The notes under the pieces are model-generated. The model was not told the DNA's origin, did not search any database, and saw only the letters and a list, made by a program, of their open reading frames with translations. From NCBI GenBank assembly GCA_026929865.2, contig CM049407.1, positions 17,226,001 to 17,290,000 on the forward strand: DNA of 64,000 nucleotides. The letters run 5' to 3'. This stretch comes from Hyperoplus lanceolatus. Its lineage: Eukaryota > Chordata > Actinopteri > Uranoscopiformes > Ammodytidae. Within the stretch, counting starts at the first letter, position 1. Every line of letters begins with the position of its first letter. Of the stretch, positions 1 to 11,800 are shown piece after piece. A program made the translations under genes and the position numbers.

Positions 1-1084
1 AACCTCATAGATGTATTGCTTGAGGATGCTCCAAAGGTTCTCAATAGGGTTGAGGTCAGGGGAAGATGGGGGCCACACCATGAGGTTCTCTCCTTTTATG
101 CCCATAGCAGCCAATGACACAGAGGTATTATTTGCAGCATGAGATGGTGCATTGTCATGCAAGATGATTTTACTACGGAAGGCACTGTCCTTCTTTTTGT
201 ACCACGGAAGAAAGTGGTCAGTCAGAAACTAAACATACTTTGCAGAGGTCATTTTCACACCGTCAGGGACCCTAAAGGGGCCTACCAGCTCTCTCCCCAT
301 GATTCCGGACCAAAACATGACTCCGCCACCTCCTTGCTGACATCGCAGCTTTGTTGGGACATGGTGGCATTCAACCACCATCCACTACTCCATCCATCTG
401 TACCATTCAGGGTTGCACGGCACTCATCACCAGTAAACAAGATTGTTTGAAAATGAGCCTTCATGTATTTCTGAGCCCAGTGCAACCGTTTCTGCTTGTG
501 AGCATTGTTTAGTGGTGGCCGAACAATAGGTTTATGCACAGCTGCAAACCTCTGGAGGATCCTACACCTTGAGGTTCGCGGGACTCCAGAGGCCCCAGTG
601 GCTTCAAATACCCATCTGCTGCTCTGTAACGGCATTTTAGCAACTGCTCTTCTAATCCGATGAATTTGTCTGGCAGAAACCTTCCTAACTGTGCCTTTAT
701 CTGCACCAACCCGTCTGTGCTCTGAATCAGCCACAAATCTCTTCACAGTACGATGATCACGCTTAAGTTTCCGTGAAATATCAAATGTTGTCATACCTTA
801 TCCAAGGTATTGTACTATTTGACGCTTTTCGGCAGCAGAGAGATCCTTTTTCTTTCCCATATTGCTTGAAATATGTGGCCTTCTTAATAATGTGGAACGT
901 CCTTCTTAAGTAGTTTTTCCTTTGATTGGGCTCACATGGCAAACTAATTATCACAGGTGTATGAGATTAATTTCAATGATCGGCATCCTGAGACACAATA
1001 TCATACATGAGTTTAATTGAAAAACAAAACATTTTAAGTTTATGACACTTCAATCCAATTTGCATAATAATTTTGAACACGGTG
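1..1084 (-). mobile_element. Tc1/mariner element, truncated by window start, transposase pseudogene
   Basis: A Tc1-like DNA transposon runs off the left edge. Its right terminus reads into a TA at 1085-1086, preceded by the Tc1-style end TTGCATAATAATTTTGAACA. On the minus strand the transposase starts at about 860 (MGKKKDLSAAEKRQIVQYLG). It shows the paired-type helix-turn-helix region, the first catalytic Asp region near 425 (FTGDE), a DNAPSHA block near 150 and the NPIEN block near 50, so only the extreme C-terminus is outside the window. It is dead: there is an in-frame stop just after the first 20 codons (about 800), a frameshift near 310 and another stop near 230. The ORFs on the opposite strand are shadows. 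No host function is implied. Confidence 0.9.
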
Positions 1085-1086
1085 TA

Positions 1087-1647
1087 TATCCGTTATAAGC
1101 AGGCTTAAATCTCTCTGCAAGAATGGATTTTGGAACAGATTTTTCACCGATCTACCCCCAAATCTATTAATCCATTTAGCCTATTTATTTATTCATTCAT
1201 CTACAACTTGTTGGCTTAGTCTATATCATAAACGTTAAACCTAAAAAAAAGGTAACAAAATTATAATAATAAAAAGTGAAGTAAAAAAATTAAATAAAAA
1301 AAGATTATTCATCAACTATAACTCTATTATTAGGCTACCAAAAATAAACAAAACATTGTTTCACAGCCTGGAATTTCCCAAGTTTGCCTTACTGGGTGTG
1401 TCAGAGAAGAGAACATTTTCTAAAGTATGTTCTCATAACTGAATAAAAAAAACTTTCCTAACAGGAAAATTGGATCCCTGAAACACTTTGAAGTAAGAAA
1501 GCTACCTGAAAAGTTAGCCTACTGTTTCACTGCGATTGTTTACAGCAGCAGGGCCCACAGTTTGGTTTACAGACATATTCTTTGTTTGATTTCAGGTGCC
1601 TCAAACTAATTTATTTGTTTATGATGATAGAATTATTCAATATGAAT
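1087..1647. other. AT-rich spacer, no gene seen
   Basis: AT-rich sequence between two Tc1 elements. Only short A/T runs and short open frames are visible. I see no exon, RNA gene or recognisable repeat here. Confidence 0.5.
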
Positions 1648-1798
1648 TACACTGTGTGCACAATTATTAGGCAAGTTGTATTTTTGAGGATTAATTTTAT
1701 TATTGAACAACTACAGTGTTCTCGGTCAATCCAAAATGTTAAAGAACCTAAACCTGAATGTTTAAGAAAGTAAAAGTGAGGTTTTGTCTTTCTTACGA

Positions 1799-1799
<1 letters not shown>

Positions 1800-1870
<71 letters not shown>

Positions 1871-1912
1871 TATATATATATACACACACACACATACATA
1901 CACACATATATA
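1800..1912. repeat. (TA)n/(CA)n microsatellite inside Tc1 left end
   Basis: About 65 bp of pure TA dinucleotides are followed by mixed TA, CA and CATA units. The tract lies between the outer and inner repeat of the Tc1 left end, so it probably expanded from a short TA-rich stretch of the element after insertion. Confidence 0.9.
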
Positions 1913-3180
1913 TGCACAATTATTAGGCAACTATTAGTGTGCAGAATTATTATGGAACTAAATAAAAAAACTAAAATGTTCCCATCTCACTTGTTTATTT
2001 TCATCTGTTAAAGTGAGAATAATAAAACAACTCAATTTACAAATAAAAATTTCCAACATGTCAAAAAAAAAAATCAGTGACCAATATAGCCACCCTTCAA
2101 TAACTGCCACAAACCTTCCATTCATGGAGTCTGTCAGTTTCTTGATCTGTTGACGATCAACTTTTTGTGCAGCAGCAACCACAGCCTCCTAGACACTGTT
2201 CCGAGAGGTGTACTGATTTCCTTCACTGTAAATATCCTGTTTAAGCAGGGCCAACAGGTTCTCAATAGGGTTTAAGTCAGGTGAGGAAGGTGGCCATGTC
2301 ATTATGTTTTCATCCTTAAGGCCTTTACTGGCTAGCCATGCAGTTGAGTACTTCGATGCATGTGATGGAGCATTGTCCTGCATAAAAATCATGGTCTTCT
2401 TGAAAGATGCAGACTTTTTCCTGTACCACTGCTTGAAGAAAGTATCATCTAGAAACTGGGAGTAGGTTTTGGGAGTTGATTTTGAGGCCATCTTCAACTT
2501 CAAAAGTCCAACTAGCTCATCTTTAATAATACCAGCCCATACCTGTGTCCCACCTCCACCTTGCTGGCGTCTGAGTCGAAGTGGAGCTCTGTGTCCTTTA
2601 CTGATCCAGCCACGGGCCCATCCATCTGGTCCATCAAGAGTCACTCTCATCTCATCTCATCAGTCCATAAAACCTTTGAAAAATCTGTCTTCAGATATTT
2701 CTTGGCCCAGTCTTGACGTTTCAACTTGTGTGTTTTGTTCAGTGGTGGTCGGGTTTCAGCTTTCCTTACCTTGGCCATGTCTCTAAGCACTGAACTCCTT
2801 GTACTTCTGAGCACTCCAGGTAGGTTGCAGTTCTGGAATATGGCAGAACTGGAGGATAATGGGTTCCTGGTAGCTTCACGTTTGATTCTTCTCAAATCTT
2901 TGGCAGTTAATTTGCGTCATTTTTTCTCAATACGTTTCTTGCGACCTTGTTGGCTATTTGCAGCAAAACGTTTGATGGTTCTGTGGTCACGCCCCAATAT
3001 CTTAGCAATTTCAAGAGTGCTGCATCCCTCTGAAAGACTTTTTACAATTTTTGACTTTTCAGAATCCGTTAAATCTCTTTTTTTTGCCCATTTTGCCTGA
3101 GGAAGAGAAGCTGCCTAATAATTATGCACACCTTGATATAGAGTGTTGATCTCCTTAGGCCACACCCTCACTCATTACAC

Positions 3181-3574
3181 ATTTTCATTTATTTTCATTT
3201 AACTTTTATTTATCCTCGAGAGACCAATTGAGGGGTGACCCTCATTTTCAATGGTGTCGAGTTCAAACAAATTCCAAGGAAAAACAACAATGCATACACA
3301 ATATTCAATGCAAATACATCAAATACACAACAGGTGAAGAGAAGAAAAAAACAAAAAGCAAAAAAACAATTGAAACATTTACATAGTGGTGAAGAGTGGC
3401 AGCAATTAAAATGAAATTAAATGGGTGAAAGTACAATATAGCCTAATTAAAACAGTTACAGGTAGAGTTTGGCAGATTTAAGATAGTTTGTTTAAATTGA
3501 TTAAAGGATATGAAGGTATTTAGTTTAATTTGTTGCTGTAAGTTGTTCCAGGAGTCGGGGGCACTGAAGCTAAA
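3181..3574. mobile_element. 394-bp insertion inside Tc1, probable non-LTR retrotransposon fragment
   Basis: The sequence interrupts the right arm of the Tc1 element between TACAC at 3176-3180 and TACAC at 3575-3579, a possible 5-bp target duplication. It starts with TTTATTTAT-rich sequence followed by a segment resembling the 3' ends of fish LINE-type repeats read backwards (CTCGAGAGACCAATTGAG). The family assignment is from general resemblance only. The insertion itself is inferred because the flanking sequence becomes continuous Tc1 arm when it is removed. Confidence 0.55.
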
Positions 3575-3706
3575 TACACAAATACACATCACCTGGTATG
3601 CTTAAATCCAATAAGCACTAAGGTTTATTCAGCTTGAAGTTGGGAAATATGCATAAAAATTATGATGTGGCCAAAGTCCTCACTTGCCTAATAATTGTGC
3701 ACACAG

Positions 3707-5327
3707 CAGGGCCGTTGCTAGGAATTCTGGGCCCCCTGAAAGAATATCGGTGTGGGCCCCTCTACCCCATTCATTGCCACCTTCAATTTTCTAGTTTTTT
3801 CAGTGTTCTTGACGGTGCCTGGTACACCCAATTTGTTTCTTTTTTTACAATTAACGACTTAACAAGTCAGAGTATTATTATGTAAATTATGTATTCTTAG
3901 TTGTCTTATTCTAGGAGTGATGGTAAGTGATTTGCAACTGTTTTAACAGCCGCTATGCGGGCACTCCAACTAGTATCAGAAATGTGGTGAAGGGAGCAGC
4001 AGTGTTTTCTGCTAGTGCCTCCAATGTGCAGCTGGGTAAAAATAGTGCAGAGATCGTGACTCTCCTAGGGGGGTCCGGGGGTATGCTCCCTCGGGAGATT
4101 TTTTTTTTACCTTTTTAAAGTGAAATGCATGAATCTGGTGCACTTTTGAGAGGAAAATTATGAGGCAAAATCTGAGGAATTTTGTGTGAACAACTTTTTT
4201 CTGTGTACTAGGCCTACTTATTTTTGGAATAATTTGGAGACACTGAGTCAGATGAATGAAATGAAGCTATTGAAGAAAGACACATGTATTTACCATAAAA
4301 ATATTAATATGAAATAGAATATTATGCAAATAAACATCCACAAAGTTGTAATCTTTCTATACTATTTTCTAAAGAAACCACTTAACTTTACATGAAGAAC
4401 TCTGTTGTCCAGCTATCTTTTCTTTCACAGATGAGGGTGAAATAGACTATAGAACATACACAGTGCATGGGCAACTGAGGGCATTTTTTCAAAATGTTTT
4501 TAAATAAACTCAATAATGTCCAAATAGATTACATCATAGTCTGTTTCTGACATCAGAATACTGAGGAAAGTTAAAAAAAATAAAAACATGGTTCAGTGAC
4601 AGTAGGCCTATTTCTCCTCTCCTCTCTGTCTGCATGTCACTGCTATAGGGAGGAGGGTCTGCTACACTATAGTCTCAGTCAGCAGCGCTATATGCATTAT
4701 TTTATGATTCGTGGCAAACTAAGCTGAACGATTAGAAGACAGACAGCTTTATTTGTTTAGCTAGTTAACTGCTGAGCTAGCGTGCTGTGCTTCTCTGGAC
4801 CGACAGAACAGATTAAAATATCGCGTGTTCACGCTGAATGCAGGTGGACAGCCAGGTGAAGCCTACTCATGGGACAATGTTGGGCTTTATAACTTATGTT
4901 TTATTTCAGCGTCATTCACGTCTATTCTGGTCCGAAAATTATTAGCGTATTTAACCGAAACGCTCGTCCGCCGTGAGTGATGCACCGCGGGTGCATGCTT
5001 GTGTTTGTGTGCACCGGCGCTGAGACACACAGACACACAGCGCAGCGAGGAGCTGCCAGATTCTTCAGAGACGCGAGGGTGGGGGCGGGTGGACCAAAAC
5101 ATTATTTAAGAAGGGGCTAAGGGGGTATTTGAAATTATTGAAATTATAATATTGTATGACTTCTGGCTTTGTTTTGATTCGGATTCATTCGTATGAATAT
5201 ATAATAGTTCACTGTATGCATAATCATTTTGTCATAGAGGCTACTGGGGGGTTTGTGTGGGCCCTAGCGGGCTGTGGGCCCTTATAATTGTCATAACTTA
5301 CCCCCCCCCCCCCATACGACGGCGCTG
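3707..5327. mobile_element. hAT-type non-autonomous element with 8-bp target duplication
   Basis: A 1.62-kb element is flanked on both sides by the identical octamer GCACACAG (3699-3706 and 5328-5335), which is the hAT signature. The left end reads CAGGGCCGTTGC and the inverted right end CAGCGCCGTCGT, typical imperfect hAT termini beginning CAG. The interior holds a G-rich block near 4068-4100 and a 13-bp poly-C at 5301-5313. I find no transposase reading frame, so it is probably a deletion derivative moved by enzymes from elsewhere. It inserted directly into the right terminal repeat of a Tc1 element. Confidence 0.85.
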
Positions 5328-5339
5328 GCACACAGTGTA

Positions 5340-5806
5340 GGCCTACATGTAAAGTAACTGTTCTGTAATCTAACAGCAGGATTTAGACCAACTTGAATTT
5401 CAGAATGTGAAAATCACACTCCTAATCAGAATATTCTCCACACCAGCTGACTAATGAAGCTGCTCATCACCTCTGGAAAAAAAAGACAGTCAATTACACG
5501 ACCCATGGCGCTTGAGTCTGCACTTCGGCATAAGTGGATCAATTTCCTTGATTTCCCGGGAGTCAATTTGAAATAGCATCTTCATAATGATCAACGCGAG
5601 AACACCGAGAGGTCATTATCCCTGTGCGTCTGATACCAGAGGAGGCGGTCACACCGTCAACGCCGCTCTCTCCGGCTGAATGGCCCGACTGTTTTCCCTT
5701 CGCAGAGTTTCGTAAGCGCCGCAGCAGGCAGCCCCTACGCACGCACGCTGTTCATACGTGCTCGCAAAAACCCGCTCAACACTCCATGCGCAGCGACTGT
5801 CCCAAC
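5340..5806 (+). promoter_or_regulatory. Upstream region and 5'UTR of the ferroxidase gene
   Basis: About 470 bp separate the transposon nest from the chosen ATG. The last 150 bp are GC-richer and contain several CG dinucleotides, as expected for a 5'UTR or proximal promoter. No TATA box stands out at a convincing distance and the transcription start cannot be fixed. The Tc1/hAT nest therefore ends less than 0.5 kb from the coding start. Confidence 0.45.
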
Positions 5807-8800
5807 ATGGCACGGACTTTGGGGCTGTTGGCGAGCTGTTTGCTGTTTCTTCTCTCCCCCCGTTCGGAGGGGACGCGCAGCAGGGAACGAGTTTACTATG
5901 TGGGGATCATTGAGGACTGGTGGGATTACGCGCCCAGTGGAAAAAACCTTCTCAACGGCAAAGACGTCGGAAGTGATGAGTGAGTTGTTATACAGAGTCA
6001 AGTTATAGGCTACGTAGAATTATATGCACAGATAGTGAGGGCAATCTCAGCAACGTCACTACCAACTCATTTGATCATTATAGCACAGTCACACATGAGG
6101 TTTGAGATGACTAAAATAACTAAAGTGATCAGAAGATCACAAAAATAAAATACAGAGATCTACAACAACAAAAAGTTTTTTTTTATTTTGTCAAAAGTCC
6201 TTTAGAATGTGATCTTGTCCCCAGACTTCTACTGGCAGTGTGTGAGATACACAGTAAAAGATGACAGGTCTTGAGTGAATAGCAGTGAATTCACAGCTGT
6301 CTTCTTTCATTAGATTAGAGGCTTCCTTTGGAAAAGCAGCAAGCAAATACTTTGTCTAACATCACACTATGTAAAGTTGCTCTTAAGAACAAACAGAAAG
6401 ATGTAAAAGGGTTTAATGAGAATGTGGGATTTCTCAGGACTTTCTCGACACTTCCCAATTTCCACTCTTTAAGGTCATTTGTAGTTATGTTTTAGATGGA
6501 GTGTCGAGCACATCATTAATACTGTTAACCTGACTGACAAGGGTGTCTCTCTGGGCTGCATGTCACATATAGTCAGCGTTATCATTTCATTGCTGTGTGT
6601 TCATTGCTTTGCATTAATAGAGGTGATTTCTTAACTAATGTTGTTCATGACAACTTTTACCTGTCATTGTGTTTTTAGTGCTGTTTTTAGCAGTGCATCA
6701 TTTTCTTCTTAACCCCCTTTCATTTGACTAACCTATAAAAAATAGTTGTAAAAGGTATTTTGTAAGGAACAGATAACAAGGCTTGCCAAGTAATATTAGC
6801 CAATGGAAAACACAGATTTGATTGCTGAAATAGGCCCGCCTATGTTATCATAGAAAAAGGTTTTGGTCGTGCACCTGTTTCACACATAATGTCCTATTTA
6901 ATGGGATATACTGTATTAGTGAGGAGTGGCTCAAGCACATAAGCACTAAACTGCGTATTTAGCAGTTAACAAGGTCAGTAAACTAATTTGTCTTAGTTGT
7001 GAATCTAGTTTACGTAGTGCTTTTTGGTCCTACCTGTTGCTCTGATTATGAGCTGACAGTGGCAAAGCTGTGTTTGCCACAGCATCAGTGACAGGTTATT
7101 AGCTCACAGAAATGTGCAATCAGAATAATGACAAGTCTTATTGGCAGAGGGCTGAGACCAGATACAATTTGTTCTGCAGTGTTTCCAGAGTAAAAGTAAA
7201 ATATTCTTAAAAATAAATCTGAGCCTCATGTTAAATTTTACAGGGAGCTACAATGGCATCACACTCTTTGGACGTTGCTTGCTAATAAAATACTCCTCCT
7301 TCTGTATTTTGTATTAATCACATACAGTAAAGTTGATTATGGTCTGTGTATTGATGATAATAAAAAGACACTTGCACTGTTGTCATGATGTCGTCATGGT
7401 GCAATATACAGTATAGTGCATATAGTGGAGGCTGTGCTTCTCCTATTCATAAAGTAGCTCACGAGTGTCTTTCTATTGCTATATTTTACACCATTTATAT
7501 TTGATATTTTTTTCATCCTGCTTCATTGTGCAATACTGTATTGAATGATATGACAGTGTCCTCCTGAGCTTGGCACTGTCTTCTCCTCCCCTACACACTC
7601 TCCTCCCACTGTGTATTATAACCAGTCTTCTTTCCACTTTTATCCCAGACATGCATCCGTATTCCTGGAAAGAGGACCCCACCGTATTGGCAGTGTTTAT
7701 AAGAAGGCCATGTTCCGCGAGTATACAGATGCTACGTACAGGAAAATGGTCCCCCGGCCTGCCTGGTTGGGTTACCTGGGGCCCATACTGCGAGCTGAGG
7801 TTGGAGAAGTTATTGTGGTCCACATGAAGAACTTTGCAACCAGGGACTACTCCATGCATCCCCACGGAGTTTTCTATGAGAAGAACATGGAGGGTAAAGT
7901 GTTAAATGTTGTATGATACATACCAATCATTTGCCCACTTTTATAAGTTTAAATTAAGTTCCAAACACTCCTCGGATGGAAAAGTACAAGTAGACTGCTT
8001 ACAAGGAATTGGCTACAGAATCAGGCAGTTAATGTTCCTTCCATACATAATGTGTTAGAAAAACATCATATCAGTAATAATAGCTATGGGGACATCACTA
8101 CAGAAGTCTGAGGAAGTAGGTCCGGCTGATCACAAAGTGCTGATTCATTCATCAAGTGACAAGGTATCATGCTAAAACTAATCATTCTAAATGAGTATTT
8201 TATAAAGGCTACTGCTTATCTCTCCTGATTTTTACAATGCAGCACAGGAGCCATTATAAAGAGATTTGCCTCATTAGACAGTCTCCAAATGTTTGGCATT
8301 AGTTCAAATCAGCAGGACTCTTTCACCCCCACAGGTTCAGTGGGCACGGTATTCAGTCACATATATAATCTATTTTCTTTTTCCCAGATTTCCTGCCTAA
8401 AAGCTGTGTCGGCTTTGTGTAATGCCAATCTAAAAAGTATAACACCTTGCTGTGTTCTAGTCCTCTGCTCCAGTGCCAGACTGTCACTGATAACCAAATG
8501 TTGCACTTGGCAGGCTTTAAAGGAAAAGCACAAGTAAATAAGATGCGGCCTAAAAGAGTACAAAGGAGGCCTTTGTAAGAGCGCAAGGCGTGTGACACAG
8601 CACCATTTAATTCTTCCTGATGGATATGTCTCCTTAAAAATTCTGGACTATGTTGTTATGAGAACAAGTCCCCCATCCCCCTCCCATGTGTGTAGCGGGA
8701 TCCTGGAATGTCCAGAGCCTTACGGGAACTGAAACCGAAACAAAACATTTGTCTCTTTCCAAATGTTTATGGCTTTTTTCAATCTGTCTATGGGTCAGGA

Positions 8801-11800
8801 AGAACGTTTCTGTGGAGTAACTAGTTTTTCATAAACCGCACGTTTGGCAAGAAGGGAGAGAGATGTGGGGGTGTAGGAGGAAAAAGAGGAAGGAGGGAAT
8901 GGTGTCAACACGTTAAGAGGTAAAAAGTGAAATAATCAGCTAATTCTGGGTTGAACTATGCCATGTGATCAGTGCCAACTCGTACAGAGGTCAAGGTTCG
9001 TGTGATATCTCTGACTAAGACTGGAGGTCATTTATGCGTTTATAGATCACTCACCCACGTGGAGGCTGAAAGCTTAACAGAGATAAGAACCATAGTGGAA
9101 ATGGATAATGAAGAATCTTTTGAAAAAATATTGGCAGTTGATGATTCATTAGATTCATGCACAACGCATTAATTCCACACCGTTCTTCAGTGCTCAGTTT
9201 CCAGTTTTAAACAGTCATGGCAAAAATGTGCTTATAGAGACCATTGCGTTACGACGTTGATTTCTGCTAACATAAAGTGAAAGGGTAATGGGCTCAACTG
9301 CTCCCCAACACTTCAGAGGAAAACCAAACTCAGCATAAACATGTTGATTGTGTCTACCAGGGGCGCTCTATCCCGACGGGACATCAAACAGGATGAAGAT
9401 GGATGACGCCGTTCCTCCGGGAGGCAACTACACCTACCGCTGGGAGGTCAGAACAGAATACGCCCCCACAGACAATGACGCAAACTGCCTGACCTGGGTC
9501 TACCACTCTCACATGGTTGCCCCAAGGGACATCGCCTCAGGGCTCATCGGGGCTCTGCTCACCTGCAAGAAAGGTAAGAATATATGTGATTTAATGCTAT
9601 TGAATCATCTTGAAGTCCTTTTGCATTAAAGCAACCAATACCTTTAGCCTTCAGCGCTTGAAGGTGGAGTCAACGATTCTGGATAAAGATTAAGAGTCAA
9701 AATCAGTGAATATCTCTTCACAATCCCGTAACTTGTATGTTTGTGCTGAAAAAAAATCCTAGTGTTAATAAACAGCCTACACTCTGTAAACTGGTATGTA
9801 AACAAATGGGGCATACCGTAGCTAGCAACACTACCGTTCACAAAGCCTAGGCTCTGTATTATCACTGGATTTATTTTTCAGCGTGCACACACAATACGGA
9901 CAGGTTTCACAGATTTTGTTAAAAAGTTATTTTGAAGTCAAGCATTCCCCAGAATTGCTATCACCACCTTTTAATGACTACAATGAAAAGATGCCAAAGA
10001 AATCTACGTAAGGACAGCAACAATGGTGGAAAACCACAGAAAGAACGATATATATTTACTCAGGACGGATGGGAAAGCAAAGATTAAATGTCAACCCCCT
10101 TAAATGTCTCAAATCTCTCTATGAGTGCAGGAATCTTGAAGGAGACTAACAAAGCAAAGTCTGTCAAAGAGGCGGCCCGAAATGACGTGGACCAGGATGT
10201 CTTCCTGATGTTCAACGTGGTGGAAGAAAACCTGAGTTGGTACTTTGAGGACAACATTCAGAACTGCTCTGATCCAGCCGGAATCGACCCAGAAGACCCA
10301 GACTTTATAGAGTCCAACCTGATGCACGGTGAGAGAAGAGTCTTTCACTATTTGTTTGTCCTTTCCAAACTCCCATTCATTCTGTCGCCCTTACATTGTT
10401 CACTCTCCTATGTAAGTGAGTTACTAGTTACTTCAGATGACTGATTCCCTGAACATCAAAGAAGGCTTAAAGGCTAACATTTGTTTGTCTTTGTGACAGC
10501 CATTAATGGGTACATGTTTGGTAACCTGCCCGGAATCGAGCTATGCCAGCACCGTGCGGTAGCCTGGCACTTGTTTGGCATGGGCAACGAGGTGGACATT
10601 CACTCTGCCTTCTTCCACGGGAATACACTGCTGGACCGCGGCCACCGCACCGACGTCCTCAGCTTGTTCCCAGCCACGTTTGCCACAGCCAGGATGGTCC
10701 CCAAGGCAAGAGGAAAGTGGCTGCTGACCTGCCAGGTTAATGACCACTTACAAGGTAGGGAAACTGACCTTTATTTGTGGGACCTTTGACCTCTCTGCTT
10801 TACTGGGTGCGCTGACACGGGAGAAAGCATTTTTTTGTGAAGTGTGAAGCACCTATGTAATTTTGTCAAAGCATGTTATGAGTCTCGTATTTCTACCTCT
10901 TAACATGCCAGAACTTGTTTTTATAACGCTGTCCAAAGTGCAGTGAACCTTAGAACTGATACTTAGTCAACACACTAATAATAGCGCTTCCACTTGTGAA
11001 ATACATTTCCATTGTTATCATATCAGGCTTTCTATGGTGGCCTATATTTACATGTGGCCCTGTTGGCGGTATGTACAAATATGTGATTTACTGTACAAAT
11101 CACACTTCTGGAATTCTTCACTGACTTCTTATGCTATAGGGAAAGATAAGGGAGTTTACGTTTTTGAACCCTGGAATATTTATTATTTTATGGTCTATTA
11201 AATTTGACCCTTCAGACTTGTCGGGTGGATTCTATGCCATTAACATTCCCTAAGGCTCTGCGAGTGCAGTTTCAGCTCAAACTTTTGCTTTGTACATGTG
11301 AGTTATGGTGTGTGTGTGTGTAATGTGTGTTTTTGTGTGTATTTATCCATTTCAGCTGGGATGCAGGCCTTTTATGAGGTGAAGTCATGTGGCAGTGAGG
11401 ACAGCACCACAGAGATAGGCGGTGGTATTGTAAGGGATTACTACCTGGCAGCTGAGAAAGTCCTGTGGAACTATGCTCCCACAGGAATGGATCTGATTAA
11501 TAATGTATCTCTTACAGAGGCATACAGGTGGGCAGACTACTCACCAAATTATTTTATTTATTAGATTTTTTAATTTTTTTTGTAACATCGTCACTCAAAC
11601 CCTAATGAAGTTAGTATAAAACACAAAGTAAGCTTGGCCCATTTGTAGTCTAGTATAGGTTAACATGAGCATGTTGATTTGAGTTGTTTTATTTCTAAAT
11701 CCAAGTTGGTTGCGAGTGAGTTTGTTCAAAGTCAAGCTGCTTATTTCTATCTAGTTGATTCCAAATTCAGACAAAAAAGGGTTTTACTCCACAAAGTTGT

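Larger units (their letters stand above)
1650..5337 (-). mobile_element. Tc1/mariner element with IR/DR ends, split by two later insertions
   Basis: A complete but disrupted Tc1 element is flanked by TA at 1648-1649 and 5338-5339. The left end begins CACTGTGTGCACAATTATTA at 1650. Its inverted match at 3683-3706 is interrupted by a hAT insertion (3707-5327) and resumes with TG at 5336-5337. A second, inner copy of the end motif (GCACAATTATTAGGCA) lies near 1914 and again inverted near 3109, giving the two-repeats-per-end layout known from Sleeping Beauty-type elements. The minus-strand transposase (about 3091 down to 2150) shows WTDE, IFMQDNAPSHA and NPIEN, the DDE triad regions. It is broken by a frameshift in an oligo-T run after the start codon, an internal stop and a frameshift near 2645. 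A (TA)n tract sits inside the left end. Confidence 0.9.

Noticed and set aside
2189..2895. Transposase open frames as possible host genes
   Set aside because: They lie within TA-flanked Tc1 ends and carry frameshifts and stops. The fragments at 282-794, 17751-18530, 22237-23254, 25813-26744 and 54839-55388 are rejected as genes for the same reason.
5624..5806. In-frame N-terminal extension of 61 codons upstream of the ferroxidase ATG, including an ATG at 5786
   Set aside because: The chosen start at 5807 has A at -3 and G at +4 and leads straight into a signal peptide. The extension is arginine/proline-rich and would bury the signal sequence. The 5786 start has T at -3.
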